A stretch of 64,000 bases of DNA, taken from assembly GCA_963810815.1 (NCBI GenBank), contig CAWEPB010000007.1:682001-746000 (forward strand), written 5' to 3'. The translations under genes and the position numbers were made by a program. Shown in pieces: positions 34,545-42,360 of this stretch. Origin of the DNA: CAVQWT01 sp963810815 (GTDB lineage: Bacteria > Pseudomonadota > Gammaproteobacteria > Burkholderiales > Casimicrobiaceae). Position 1 is the first letter of the stretch, and every line of letters begins with the position of its first letter. Under the pieces are notes generated by a model. It had not been told where the DNA came from. It ran no database searches and was given only the letters and a program-made list of their open reading frames with translations.

Positions 34545-34847
34545 TCACCGCTTGGCAAGCCGCTTCGCGTTTGCGGTAGCCCTGGCGTGGATGGGCTTCA
34601 GCCCGCGATGCGCGAGCCTGGTGGCGTCTTTCGAGACGTCTGCCATGCGCACCGCCGATTGCCCCAGCGCTCGCGCGAGTGCCGCCTGCCGCGCGATCAA
34701 CTGGCTGTGCGTTCGGCTGCTGGCCAGCGACACGAACGCCGCCGAGGTCCGCAGGAGATGGCGGAAGGCCAAAGCGCCCCACGGCTGGCTCATGGTCATC
34801 AGGTGCGCGGCCATCGCCTGAGCGGATTGCGCCCCCGCTTCGATCAT
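34545..34847 (-). CDS. Small phasin-like protein, N-terminus uncertain
   Basis: About 100 residues from ATG 34847: EAGAQSAQAMAAHLMTMSQP, then LASSRTHSQLIARQAALARA and a basic end HARATANAKRLAKR. That end resembles the short PHA-granule phasins of Burkholderiales. Similarity seems to continue upstream of the ATG (GPKLHQK), where no start codon with a ribosome-binding site is found, so the gene may be truncated or start elsewhere. It is antisense to short open frames that look less coding. Confidence 0.5.
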   Translation of the reverse strand: MIEAGAQSAQAMAAHLMTMSQPWGALAFRHLLRTSAAFVSLASSRTHSQLIARQAALARALGQSAVRMADVSKDATRLAHRGLKPIHARATANAKRLAKR

Positions 34848-35184
34848 TTTTTGGTGAAGTTTCGGCCCGCCGTCGCATGCGACCCGTTGTCGCCGTCTGC
34901 GCCGGTGGGCGCCCGCATTCAACCGTAGCGCTGCATCGTGTGCGCCACCGCACAGACCGACCAGACGAGGGTCGCGCAGACTGTTTTCATCGCGGTGGAT
35001 CACGGCGGTGGGAATGGCAGCCATCAGACCGGATGCGCTTTGGGCGTGTGCATATACGCTTCGGCGGAATGCGACGGCCAAGCATGGCGCAATGGCTCGT
35101 CCCGCCGATTGTCCATGTGCATCCACACGCGAGTTTCGCGGTCTGCGATGACTTGATCAATCGAAGCATCAATTGGAGACGACC
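34848..35184. other. Intergenic region upstream of the glycine-zipper gene
   Basis: 337 bases. It contains TTGATCAA (about 35153-35160), an 8-base palindrome just upstream of the next gene, and possibly the missing N-terminal part of the minus-strand phasin-like gene. Nothing else recognised. Confidence 0.45.
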
Positions 35185-35715
35185 ATGACGAACACCACTC
35201 TGGAACTCGACCGGAACAAGACTGCGAAGCCGGATCCGGCCTCGGGTCCGCTCGGAGCGCATCCCGTTGGAACGGGGCTTGGTGCAGCTGCCGGGGGCGC
35301 CGCAGCGGGCGCACTGGCGGGAACGGTGGCGGGCCCGGTGGGCACGGTGGTAGGCGCGGTAGCAGGCGCCGTGGCCGGCGGCCTGGCCGGAAAGGCGATC
35401 GCCAAATCGATCGACCCGACCGCCGAGGAAGCCTTCTGGCGCGAGAACTATTCGAGCCGGCCCTATGTCACCAAGGGGGCATCCTATGACGAATATGGTC
35501 CCGCCTATCGCTACGGCGTCGATACCTACGGACGGTACGAAGGCCGCTCGTTCGAACAGGCGGAACCCGAGCTGATGCGCGACTGGGACCGCGCCAAAGG
35601 CACCTCCAAGCTGACGTGGGAGAACGCCAAGCACGCGACCCGTGACGCCTGGCAGCGCGTCAGCGACTTCGTTGAACGCGCGACGCCTGGGGATTCCGAT
35701 CACGATGGGAAGTAG
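35185..35715 (+). CDS. Glycine-zipper protein of stress type
   Basis: 176 residues. A short polar start is followed by a Gly/Ala zipper (about 31-72; repeats such as GGAAAGALAGTVAGPVGTVV and AGAVAGGLAGKAIA) that would insert in or associate with a membrane. The rest is a polar domain: DPTAEEAFWRENYSSRPYV, YDEYGPAYRYGVDTYG, WDRAKGTSKLTWENAKHATR. Similar proteins occur next to CsbD and BON genes, as here. GGAG at about 35175 supports ATG 35185 over 35173. Confidence 0.78.
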   Translation: MTNTTLELDRNKTAKPDPASGPLGAHPVGTGLGAAAGGAAAGALAGTVAGPVGTVVGAVAGAVAGGLAGKAIAKSIDPTAEEAFWRENYSSRPYVTKGASYDEYGPAYRYGVDTYGRYEGRSFEQAEPELMRDWDRAKGTSKLTWENAKHATRDAWQRVSDFVERATPGDSDHDGK

Positions 35716-35918
35716 ATCGACATCCGACGGTCGCCACGGGGCAAAGAACTGACAACTGAACAGGGACCACCGGGTGGAGGCGCCATTGCACAGGCGCGCC
35801 GCGGATCAAGCGTCCGCCCGGTGTTGCCCTGCGATACGGCTGGGCCCGTCGAGTGCAGCAATCGAAAGGTTGGCCCGCCGTGTCTTTCGTTTCGCGAATG
35901 CATTTTGAGGAGCACGTC

Positions 35919-36110
35919 ATGAGCATGAACAAAGGGCAAGTCAAAGGTCGAGTCAAAGAAGTGCAAGGCATGGTCAAGGAAGTTGCCGGCAAGCTCGTAG
36001 GCAACAAGGCGCTGGAAGAGAAAGGCAAGGTTGAACAGATTCGCGGCGAGGCACAAGCCGAGGTTGGCGACGTGAAGCAAGCCGTCAAGGACGCAAAGAA
36101 GGGCGCCTGA
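35919..36110 (+). CDS. CsbD-family stress protein
   Basis: 63 residues: MSMNKGQVKGRVKEVQGMVK, then VAGKLVGNKALEEKGKVEQI and a C-terminal helix ending VKQAVKDAKKGA. CsbD-like proteins are induced by general stress; the molecular role is unknown. AGGAG (35908-35912) precedes ATG 35919. A decayed second copy of its middle lies at 37075-37164. Confidence 0.88.
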   Translation: MSMNKGQVKGRVKEVQGMVKEVAGKLVGNKALEEKGKVEQIRGEAQAEVGDVKQAVKDAKKGA

Positions 36111-36155
36111 CCTTCCCGTCGATCAGTCGCCGCGAGAGGAACAGAGGAGCAAGCC

Positions 36156-36315
36156 ATGAGCCTTGGGACCATTCTGCTGATTGTCGTGATCCTGGCGCTC
36201 ATCGGCGTCCTGCCCGTCTGGCCGCACGCCAGGAGTTGGGGGGTACGGTCCCTCGGGCCTCGTCGGTGTCGTGCTGGTGATTTTGATCGTCCTGTTCGTC
36301 ATGGGGCGCCTGTAA
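36156..36315 (+). CDS. DUF3309-type small membrane protein (one +1 frameshift)
   Basis: MSLGTILLIVVILALIGVLP and WPHARSWG are the family start; the family end GYGPSGLVGVVLVILIVLFV and MGRL is found in the next frame, stopping at TAA 36313-36315. The break is in a run of six G (36238-36243); five G would join the two halves. Total length 3n+1 (52 residues if repaired). Two hydrophobic helices expected. Function unknown, common in stress clusters. Confidence 0.8.
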
Positions 36316-36358
36316 TCGCGCCCAGTGTCGCTGGAGAAGTTCACTCAAAGGGAAAGGC

Positions 36359-37063
36359 ATGAAAGACATCACTCGCAAGTTGGCAACGCTCGCGGGCATT
36401 CTGTTCGTGGCCATGGCGCTGGGCTGCGCGTCGACGGCGAGCTACGAAGACCGCGGTGTGGCCCCCCCGGCTGGCGCTCGCGTTGAACCCGCGCACGTTG
36501 AACTGTTTGACGGCTATCAGTTCGGCGGAAGCGCGTATCCCGTCAATGGCACGGTCACCAATTTCTCGGATGTCGGCTTCAACGACCGCGCCCAATCGAT
36601 GGTTATCCGCGACGGCAACTGGCAAGTCTGTGAGAATCCCGATTTCGGCGGAGCGTGCCAGACCTACGGTCCGGGCCGTTACCCGAATCTCGGTGTGCTG
36701 GCGGGGCGCATCAGCTCCATCCGCTCGGCTTCCGGCGGCAACGTCCCTGCAAGCGGCGGCTGGGGCACGGGCTCGCGCGCATCGCTGTACGAAGGCCCCA
36801 ATCTCTCCGGACGTTCGTTCGTGATGGACAGCGAGGTGGTGGCGAACCTCGCCAACACCGGGTTCAACGACCGCGCCGCGTCGTTGCGCGTCGAGGGCGG
36901 CTACTGGATCTTCTGCAGCGACACCAACTTCGGCGGCGAGTGCATGACGTTCGGTCCAGGCGACTACCCGACGCTGCCGTGGGGACTGAGCTACAAGATT
37001 TCGTCCGGCCGGCGCGTCCAGGGCCATTATCCATACACCCAGAACCCGACGTGGCAGCGCTAG
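36359..37063 (+). CDS. Lipoprotein with two beta/gamma-crystallin-like domains
   Basis: 234 residues. The signal ends in a lipobox (LGCAS), so it should be lipid-anchored. Two related domains follow: VELFDGYQFGGSAYPVNGTV ... WQVCENPDFGGACQTYGPGR and ASLYEGPNLSGRSFVMDSEV ... WIFCSDTNFGGECMTFGPGD. Each ends with the YPxL-type edge. Such domains often bind calcium, but I do not see a clear N/D-N/D-x-x-S/T-S site. AAAGGGAAAGG precedes the ATG. It lies between DUF3309 and the CsbD/BON relic. Confidence 0.8.
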   Translation: MKDITRKLATLAGILFVAMALGCASTASYEDRGVAPPAGARVEPAHVELFDGYQFGGSAYPVNGTVTNFSDVGFNDRAQSMVIRDGNWQVCENPDFGGACQTYGPGRYPNLGVLAGRISSIRSASGGNVPASGGWGTGSRASLYEGPNLSGRSFVMDSEVVANLANTGFNDRAASLRVEGGYWIFCSDTNFGGECMTFGPGDYPTLPWGLSYKISSGRRVQGHYPYTQNPTWQR

Positions 37064-37074
37064 CCTTGCTGCAA

Positions 37075-37164
37075 GAGGTCAAGGAAGTCACCGGCAAGCT
37101 CGTAGGCCGGAAGAAGCTGGAAGAAGAGGGCAAGGGTTAAAAAAGTCGCGGCGAGGCACAAGCC
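37075..37164 (+). pseudogene. Decayed copy of part of csbD
   Basis: VKEVTGKLVGRKKLEEEGKG matches VKEVAGKLVGNKALEEKGKV of the intact gene, then a stop codon interrupts it. The DNA aligns with about 35972-36060 over nearly 90 bases, to the shared end CGCGGCGAGGCACAAGCC. It has no start codon of its own. Confidence 0.75.
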
Positions 37165-37165
37165 C

Positions 37166-37288
37166 TTCAAGGGCGTGGTTCAGCTGAGCGGCTTTGTAAG
37201 CTCGCAGGCCGCGGAAAACAAGGCGGTCGAGGTTGCGCGCGCCGTCGGCGGCGTCAAGTCCGTCAAGAACGACATGCGCTTGAAGTAG
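37166..37288 (+). pseudogene. C-terminal fragment of a BON-domain protein
   Basis: FKGVVQLSGFVSSQAAENKA, VEVARAVGGVKSVKNDMRLK, then TAG is the typical end of a BON-domain protein. It joins directly to the csbD relic at CACAAGCCC, so the two halves form one recombination product. No N-terminal half is present. Confidence 0.75.
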
Positions 37289-37350
37289 GCAGGGACGCAA
37301 GCCTTCGATAGGGGGCGTGCAATAACTTAATCGAATCGTAGGGATATGAC

Positions 37351-37950
37351 ATGTCCAAACTGATGATTGCATTGTTTGTCACCGCCGGGCTGGGTTTTGC
37401 CGGCGCCAGCGCGGCGCAGATGAACGCGCCCATGAACGCTCCGATCTCGAAGGCGAGCTATACCCAGGCGGTCAAGGACGCCAATGCGCAGTACAAGATC
37501 GACAAGGACGCCTGCGCGTCGCTCTCCGGAAACGCCAAGGACATCTGCGTCGCGGAAGCAAAGGGCAAGGAAAGCGTTGCCAAGGCGGAAGCCGAAGCCG
37601 CCTACAAGCACACCCCGAAGGCGCGCGAGAACGCCCGCATTGCGCACGCCCAGGCGAACTACAACGTCACCATCGAGAAATGCGACGACCTGGCCGGCAA
37701 CCGGAAGGATGTCTGCGTCAAGGAAGCAAAGTCCGAGTTGGTCAAGGGCAAGGCGAACGCCAAGGTCGACCGTGTCGCGGCCGATACGAACAAGGAGGCG
37801 GCGACGAAGCAGGCTGAAGCCCGCAAGGACGCGAGCGCAGACAAGCGCGACGCGGAATACAAGGTTGCCATCGAGAAGTGCGACGCGCTCGCGGGTCCCG
37901 CGAAGGATGCGTGCGTCAGCAGCGCGAAGGCACAATACGGCAAGCCCTGA
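37351..37950 (+). CDS. Exported Lys/Ala-rich protein with three C-x10-C repeats
   Basis: 199 residues with a signal peptide (MSKLMIALFVTAGLGFAGAS, AA). The mature part is helical and charged, with three repeats holding Cys pairs exactly eleven residues apart: C55/C66, C111/C122 and C177/C188. The pattern is roughly Y-x(6-7)-C-x2-L-[AS]-G-x2-KD-x-C-V-x2-AK. Similar proteins are annotated as TolA-like or hypothetical in Burkholderiales. The pairs may be disulfides or metal sites in the periplasm (inference). It stands alone downstream of the CsbD/BON relic. Confidence 0.75.
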   Translation: MSKLMIALFVTAGLGFAGASAAQMNAPMNAPISKASYTQAVKDANAQYKIDKDACASLSGNAKDICVAEAKGKESVAKAEAEAAYKHTPKARENARIAHAQANYNVTIEKCDDLAGNRKDVCVKEAKSELVKGKANAKVDRVAADTNKEAATKQAEARKDASADKRDAEYKVAIEKCDALAGPAKDACVSSAKAQYGKP

Positions 37951-38212
37951 GAACGAAGAGGGTCTCGGTCGCCCATCTCTGTTGCGGGTGGTGTGAGACG
38001 TTTGGCACCGCGGCCGAGGAGGAGGCGCAGGCGCGCGCGCCGCCGAGGCGCGCGCCCGCCCAACGTTACAACTTGCGCGGGCTGAGCGCCAAGAAAGAGG
38101 GGGGCGACCACAGGGCCAACAGCAGGTTACCGCCGCGCGTGTCAAACACGGGGTGTCAACGAACTGTCGCCCGCTATCCACCCCGTTCATCCCCACTCGG
38201 AATCGAACCACC

Positions 38213-38869
38213 ATGAGCCATTCCACAGCCGTCCGTAAGCCGTCGCCCAATTCGTCGCCTTCCCGTCGCAGAGCGGAAGGGCAGGAGTCCCGCGCGTTGC
38301 CTCGCACGTTGAAGGCGCGCAGCCGGCCCGGCGACACCACGCTGCAGCGGCACGTGTCCTTCTTCGATGACGACGGCGATCGCGGCGTCGGCGTGGCAGA
38401 GTGCACGCGTGGGCTCAAGGCCCTTGGCCTCCCGTTTGGAGTGGCGGAGGCCGCCGCGCTCGCCATCGTTGCGCCCTTGAGCATCCAGACGCGAGGCTCG
38501 TTGCTGGCGCTGAACATCGACATCGAGAACATTCAGAAGGGCAAGCACGACAGCGACACCGGCATCCTGGACAAGCGAGGTCGATTCAACACCAGGCGCT
38601 TCGAGAGGGTGTTCGGCGCGCGCTCAACGGTCGAGGGGAGTGGCGACAAGGCGTTCACCGCTTCCGAACTCACCAAAATGATCCTCGCGAACCGCGAGAC
38701 GCTTCTTGGGTCGTTGGTGTCGATGGTCGAGTGGCAAACGCTGCTCCTGCTGGCAGCCGACACGGCGGCCGTCGAAGGCGGCAAGTCGGTGCCTGCCTTG
38801 AGTGTCGCCAGAGTGAAGGCGTTCTACGACGGGACGCTGTTCTACAAGATCGCGAAAGCACGCGCATAG
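38213..38869 (+). CDS. Caleosin-family protein
   Basis: 218 residues. The central part aligns by eye with eukaryotic caleosins: LQRHVSFFDDDGDRGVGVAE with one EF-hand loop (D52 to E63), then NIDIENIQKGKHDSDTGILD, KRGRFNTRRFERVF, FTASELTKMILANRE, MVEWQTLLLL and VKAFYDGTLFYKIAK. H47 and H112 match His positions in the plant proteins, which bind haem and act as peroxygenases on fatty hydroperoxides. The hydrophobic region (AALAIVAPLS) has no proline knot. The N-terminal 40 residues are basic and disordered. Lipid-droplet or PHA-granule binding is an inference. Confidence 0.82.
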   Translation: MSHSTAVRKPSPNSSPSRRRAEGQESRALPRTLKARSRPGDTTLQRHVSFFDDDGDRGVGVAECTRGLKALGLPFGVAEAAALAIVAPLSIQTRGSLLALNIDIENIQKGKHDSDTGILDKRGRFNTRRFERVFGARSTVEGSGDKAFTASELTKMILANRETLLGSLVSMVEWQTLLLLAADTAAVEGGKSVPALSVARVKAFYDGTLFYKIAKARA

Positions 38870-38995
38870 GACGGGCGAGGCAGTTCTCGGGGGCGCTCGC
38901 ATCGGGCTGCATGGGCGCCTGAAGCGATCCGCCTTTGACCGCATGGGACAAGTTCCCGAACGGTTATGAACTGGTCGCGGCGACGGGAGACCGGA

Positions 38996-40360
38996 ATGGC
39001 ACGACGGCTGGTGATCATCGGAGGCGATGCCGCAGGGATGTCTGCGGCAACGCAGGCGCGGCGGATGTCATCCGCAGGCGAACTCGAGATCGTGGCATTC
39101 GAGCGCGGGTCGCGCACCTCCTACGCCGCCTGCGGTCTGCCCTACCTGGTCGGGGGGCTGGTCGATGCGCCGGAGCCTCTCATCGCGCGGACCCCGGAAG
39201 AGCACCGAGCCAACGGCATCGACGTCCGGATCCATCACGAGGTCACCGCCATCGACACCATGGCGTCGACCGTGACGGTGCGCAACCTCGACACCGGCCG
39301 GGAGGCGGTCGAGCATTACGACGAACTCCTCATCGCCACCGGCGCATCGGGCATCGCCCCTCCGTGGCCGGGTATCGACGCGGAAGGGGTGCTGCAGCTT
39401 CGGACCCTCGACGACGCGGCGGCGGTGGAACGACGACTCGGCGCGGGAGCCCGCCGCGCCGTGGTCGTCGGCGCCGGCTACATCGGACTGGAAGTCGCGG
39501 AGGGGCTGCTCGGACGCGGTCTCGACGTTACGGTGGTCGAACGGCTCGATGCGCCCATGGGCGCCGTGCTGGACGCCGACATGGCCGCCCACGTCGCGGA
39601 AGCAATGCGGACCGCGGGGGTCGACCTGCGGCTGGGCACCGCGGTCACCGGATTCACCGCGCTCGACGGACGCGTTACCGCCGTGGAGACTGCGGCGGGT
39701 CCCATCGCGGCCGACCTCGTGGTGTTCGGGCTGGGGGTGCGCCCCAACGCAGACCTGGCTCGCGCCGCGGGCATCGGCGTGGGCGAGGCCGGCGGCATCA
39801 TCGTCGACGACCACCTGCGCACCGGCACGCCGCACGTATGGGCCGCCGGAGACTGCGTGGAGTCCTACCATCGCATCTCCGGACGTTCGGTCGTAATCGC
39901 CCTCGGCACGCACGCCAACAAGCAGGGTCGCGTGGCCGGCACCAACATCGCCGGCGGTGAGGCGACCTTTGCCGGAGTGCTCGGCACGGCGATCACCAAA
40001 TTTCGAAACCTGGAGATCGGTCGCACCGGGCTCACCGATGGGGAGGCCGGGGTCGCGGGGTTCGACGCGGTCGGCGTGACCACCGAGGCATCGAGCCGGG
40101 CGCACTACTACCCGGGCGCGCAGCCGATGCGGATCAAGATCGTGGCCGAGCGGCGGACCGGCCGGCTGCTCGGCGCGCAGATCGTCGGCGGGGAGGGCGC
40201 GGGCAAACGCATCGACGTGCTGGCCACGGCGCTGTGGAACAACATGACCGTGGAGGCGGTGGGCGGCATGGACCTTTCCTACGCCCCACCGTTCTCGCCG
40301 GTCTGGGATCCGGTGCTGCTGGCTGCGGGCAAGGCCGCGTCAAAGATCCGACCCCGTTGA
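38996..40360 (+). CDS. CoA-disulfide reductase-like FAD/NAD(P)H oxidoreductase
   Basis: 454 residues. The FAD motif is LVIIGGDAAGMSAATQA, the redox Cys is C46 in YAACGLPYLVGG (as in CoA-disulfide reductase and NADH oxidase), the NAD motif is AVVVGAGYIGLEVAEGL, and the second FAD motif is HVWAAGDCVESYH. The dimerisation domain at the end has GTAITKFRNLEIGRTGL and FSPVWDPVLLAAGKAA. Probable use of CoA disulfide or a persulfide as substrate; not determinable. Start ATG 38996 follows an AGACCGGA stretch. Confidence 0.87.
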   Translation: MARRLVIIGGDAAGMSAATQARRMSSAGELEIVAFERGSRTSYAACGLPYLVGGLVDAPEPLIARTPEEHRANGIDVRIHHEVTAIDTMASTVTVRNLDTGREAVEHYDELLIATGASGIAPPWPGIDAEGVLQLRTLDDAAAVERRLGAGARRAVVVGAGYIGLEVAEGLLGRGLDVTVVERLDAPMGAVLDADMAAHVAEAMRTAGVDLRLGTAVTGFTALDGRVTAVETAAGPIAADLVVFGLGVRPNADLARAAGIGVGEAGGIIVDDHLRTGTPHVWAAGDCVESYHRISGRSVVIALGTHANKQGRVAGTNIAGGEATFAGVLGTAITKFRNLEIGRTGLTDGEAGVAGFDAVGVTTEASSRAHYYPGAQPMRIKIVAERRTGRLLGAQIVGGEGAGKRIDVLATALWNNMTVEAVGGMDLSYAPPFSPVWDPVLLAAGKAASKIRPR

Positions 40361-40800
40361 AGGTAGACGTTGCCACTTGGGCTCAGCACCATCGGGGCAG
40401 GACGGCGGACGTGACTTTCCGCGCCGACCCGTTGTCCGATCCCACGCCATTCAATGCTCGCGGGGGATCAATAACGCGATTCGTACCTGCACGTCAGACG
40501 CGCAAGGCGGTGCTCGTCGCGGTGTTGGCGCCTTCGCCAAGTCGAAGCCGACCACTGAAGCTGGGCTGCGTGCGATGCCGCACAGACGTTGGCAGTACGT
40601 GCGCCTAGATTGCGCAGATTGGTGCGGATTCCGGAACAGCTTTGCTGTGCTCGAATGTCGGCTGTGCCGGGCAAAACCGCCCATGAAGTCTGATTCGTAT
40701 TGTGCGGATCTGCCAGGCGGCGTGACGACCCTTCAGCTTCACGTTTCGCTTCGTTCGCCGAAGCGGTCCGTTGGTTCTATCAATTCGCCGAGGAGAAGTC
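40361..40800. other. Non-coding stretch of lower GC
   Basis: 440 bases between the flavoprotein and a small membrane protein. Short open frames on both strands have no conserved character. The base composition is clearly poorer in GC than the flanks. Nothing recognised. Confidence 0.5.
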
Positions 40801-41004
40801 ATGAAGTCATTGCTTGCTATGGCTGTTGGAACGGTGCCTTTGCTGGCCACGGGCGTCGCATTGGCGCAGAACGGAAACATGATGAGTGGCAGCGGGTGGG
40901 GTATGGGCTGGATGGGTGGATACGGCGGGATATGGGGGCCGCTCTTGCTTGTCGTTGTGGTTGTGGGTGTAGTGGTGCTGGTCATGCAGCGAAGAGGAAA
41001 GTGA
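40801..41004 (+). CDS. Small Gly/Met/Trp-rich membrane protein (67 aa)
   Basis: A signal-like start (MKSLLAMAVGTVPLLATGVALA) is followed by a Met/Gly/Trp linker (NMMSGSGWGMGWMGG) and one membrane helix (LLLVVVVVGVVVLVM) ending in MQRRGK. Proteins of this look lie in copper/silver resistance clusters. GAGGAG precedes the ATG. The next two genes are also Met/His-rich, so they form a set. Confidence 0.65.
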   Translation: MKSLLAMAVGTVPLLATGVALAQNGNMMSGSGWGMGWMGGYGGIWGPLLLVVVVVGVVVLVMQRRGK

Positions 41005-41084
41005 ATTGAGAGTGGACCGCAGCGCGTGTGTTCGCTCGGCGCCAAAGCACCTTAGCCGGTAGAGCTTCCGGTATCGGAGAAGTC

Positions 41085-41477
41085 ATGCCTCGTCTGCTAC
41101 ATCGCCATCGCAAGTGTCTGACCTCCAGTGTGCTGGCGATGTGGACGTTTGCGCTGTTCATAGGTATCGCGAATGCATGCAGCTGGGACGGTGTGACGGC
41201 AGCGCCGCACCAATCGACGACGGCAATGCACGCGGACGGCGAGACCATCGACCACGACATGGCGCCCGGCTGTGAGAATTTCTGCAGCAACGATCTTCCC
41301 TTGTTCAGCGTGCTCCAGCTGGTGCAGGACCAGCCTGCAGGGCAGCCTCTGGTCCTCGCAGCACGCCACGACTTCGGCTCACGGCCGATTTCCGCGCCGA
41401 ATCTCCGATCGGCGCGGAACGCACATCCGCCACCGGGTGTGCCGTACTCCCTCCGCTTCGTCCGCCTCACGTTGTGA
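41085..41477 (+). CDS. Small exported His/Cys-containing protein, copper-cluster type
   Basis: 130 residues. Signal-like segment (SVLAMWTFALFIGIANA), then a His/Asp/Met-rich stretch (HQSTTAMHADGETIDHDMAP) and a Cys pair in GCENFCSND. Family unknown to me; similar small proteins accompany copper-resistance genes. It starts at ATG 41085, 80 bases after the preceding gene; GGAGAAG lies just upstream. Confidence 0.55.
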   Translation: MPRLLHRHRKCLTSSVLAMWTFALFIGIANACSWDGVTAAPHQSTTAMHADGETIDHDMAPGCENFCSNDLPLFSVLQLVQDQPAGQPLVLAARHDFGSRPISAPNLRSARNAHPPPGVPYSLRFVRLTL

Positions 41478-41615
41478 GCCGCGGTACCCGCTGAGCGCGT
41501 ACCTGACGCTGGGCCGGTGCGTGCCCAGAGTTGTCTGGGCGTCGCTTCGCTCAAGGCTCGCGCGCCCCCTGGCGTACGCTGCCCATTCGATTGACGGCTT
41601 CACTTGGAGATTCAC

Positions 41616-42089
41616 ATGAAGAGATCGCTAACGTTTGCTGTTGGTACCGTGGTTCTACTCGCGGCAGGTTTGCCTTGGGCACAGGATTCGATGGCGCAGG
41701 TTCCGAATGCCGCTGCGGCCGCCCCACCATCCGGCGCGTCCATGGATATGAGCAGTCAGATGGACGAGCACATGCAGATGATGAAGGCGCTGCACGAGAA
41801 GTTGATGAGGGCTACTACGCCCGAGGCGCGTCAGATCGTGATGGACAGGCAGCAGGAGGAAATGCAGGGATGCATGGCCACAATCAATCAGATGAAGCAG
41901 GGCGGTCAAACGATGGGAATCATGGGCGGCGGAATGGTGCAACAGAACGGTGCGTCGGCTGACGCGACTCCGCAGATGCGGATGATGCAGAAGCGCATGG
42001 ACATGATGGAGATGATGATGCAGACGATGATGGACCGGCAGGGGATGATGTCAGGAACCAAGAACGCCAACGCGATGCCGAAGGAATAG
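41616..42089 (+). CDS. Met-rich periplasmic protein
   Basis: 157 residues: signal peptide (MKRSLTFAVGTVVLLAAG), then a Met-rich helical region. MDMSSQMDEHMQMMKALHEK and MRMMQKRMDMMEMMMQTMMD carry many Met spaced as in copper-binding or oxidant-scavenging proteins. A single Cys is in QGCMATI. It probably binds Cu(I)/Ag(I) or is oxidised reversibly (inference). Start ATG 41616 preferred over 41604. Confidence 0.72.
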   Translation: MKRSLTFAVGTVVLLAAGLPWAQDSMAQVPNAAAAAPPSGASMDMSSQMDEHMQMMKALHEKLMRATTPEARQIVMDRQQEEMQGCMATINQMKQGGQTMGIMGGGMVQQNGASADATPQMRMMQKRMDMMEMMMQTMMDRQGMMSGTKNANAMPKE

Positions 42090-42177
42090 CAACCGTTCCG
42101 GCAACGGCTGTTGCCGTGAAAACGTGGATTTCCCAGGAGCTTGTGGAGAGTGGATGCCGTAGGAGTCTCCGCGAAGG

Positions 42178-42312
42178 GTGACGGCCATGTGCACAAAGGC
42201 AAGGGTCGGACGGATACGGCAAACCTACAGGTTCATCGAATCGCATCGCTCGGAGTACAGCGTGCAGGCGATGTGCGCGGTCCTCGACGTGGCTGTAAGC
42301 CGATGCCATATG
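42178..42312 (+). pseudogene. Remnant of an IS3-family transposase (orfB start)
   Basis: IRQTYRFIESHRSEYSVQAM and CAVLDVAVSR match the N-terminal end of IS3/IS150-type transposases, after which similarity stops. No inverted repeats or remaining catalytic DDE part found. It marks past insertion in the block. Confidence 0.6.
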
Positions 42313-42360
42313 CACAATGCGTGCGGGGAGTGCGCAATCTGGACCACGCGCATCCTCCGC

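Noticed and set aside
40377..41009. Plus-strand 210-residue frame
   Set aside because: Overlaps the small membrane protein out of frame and has no motif.
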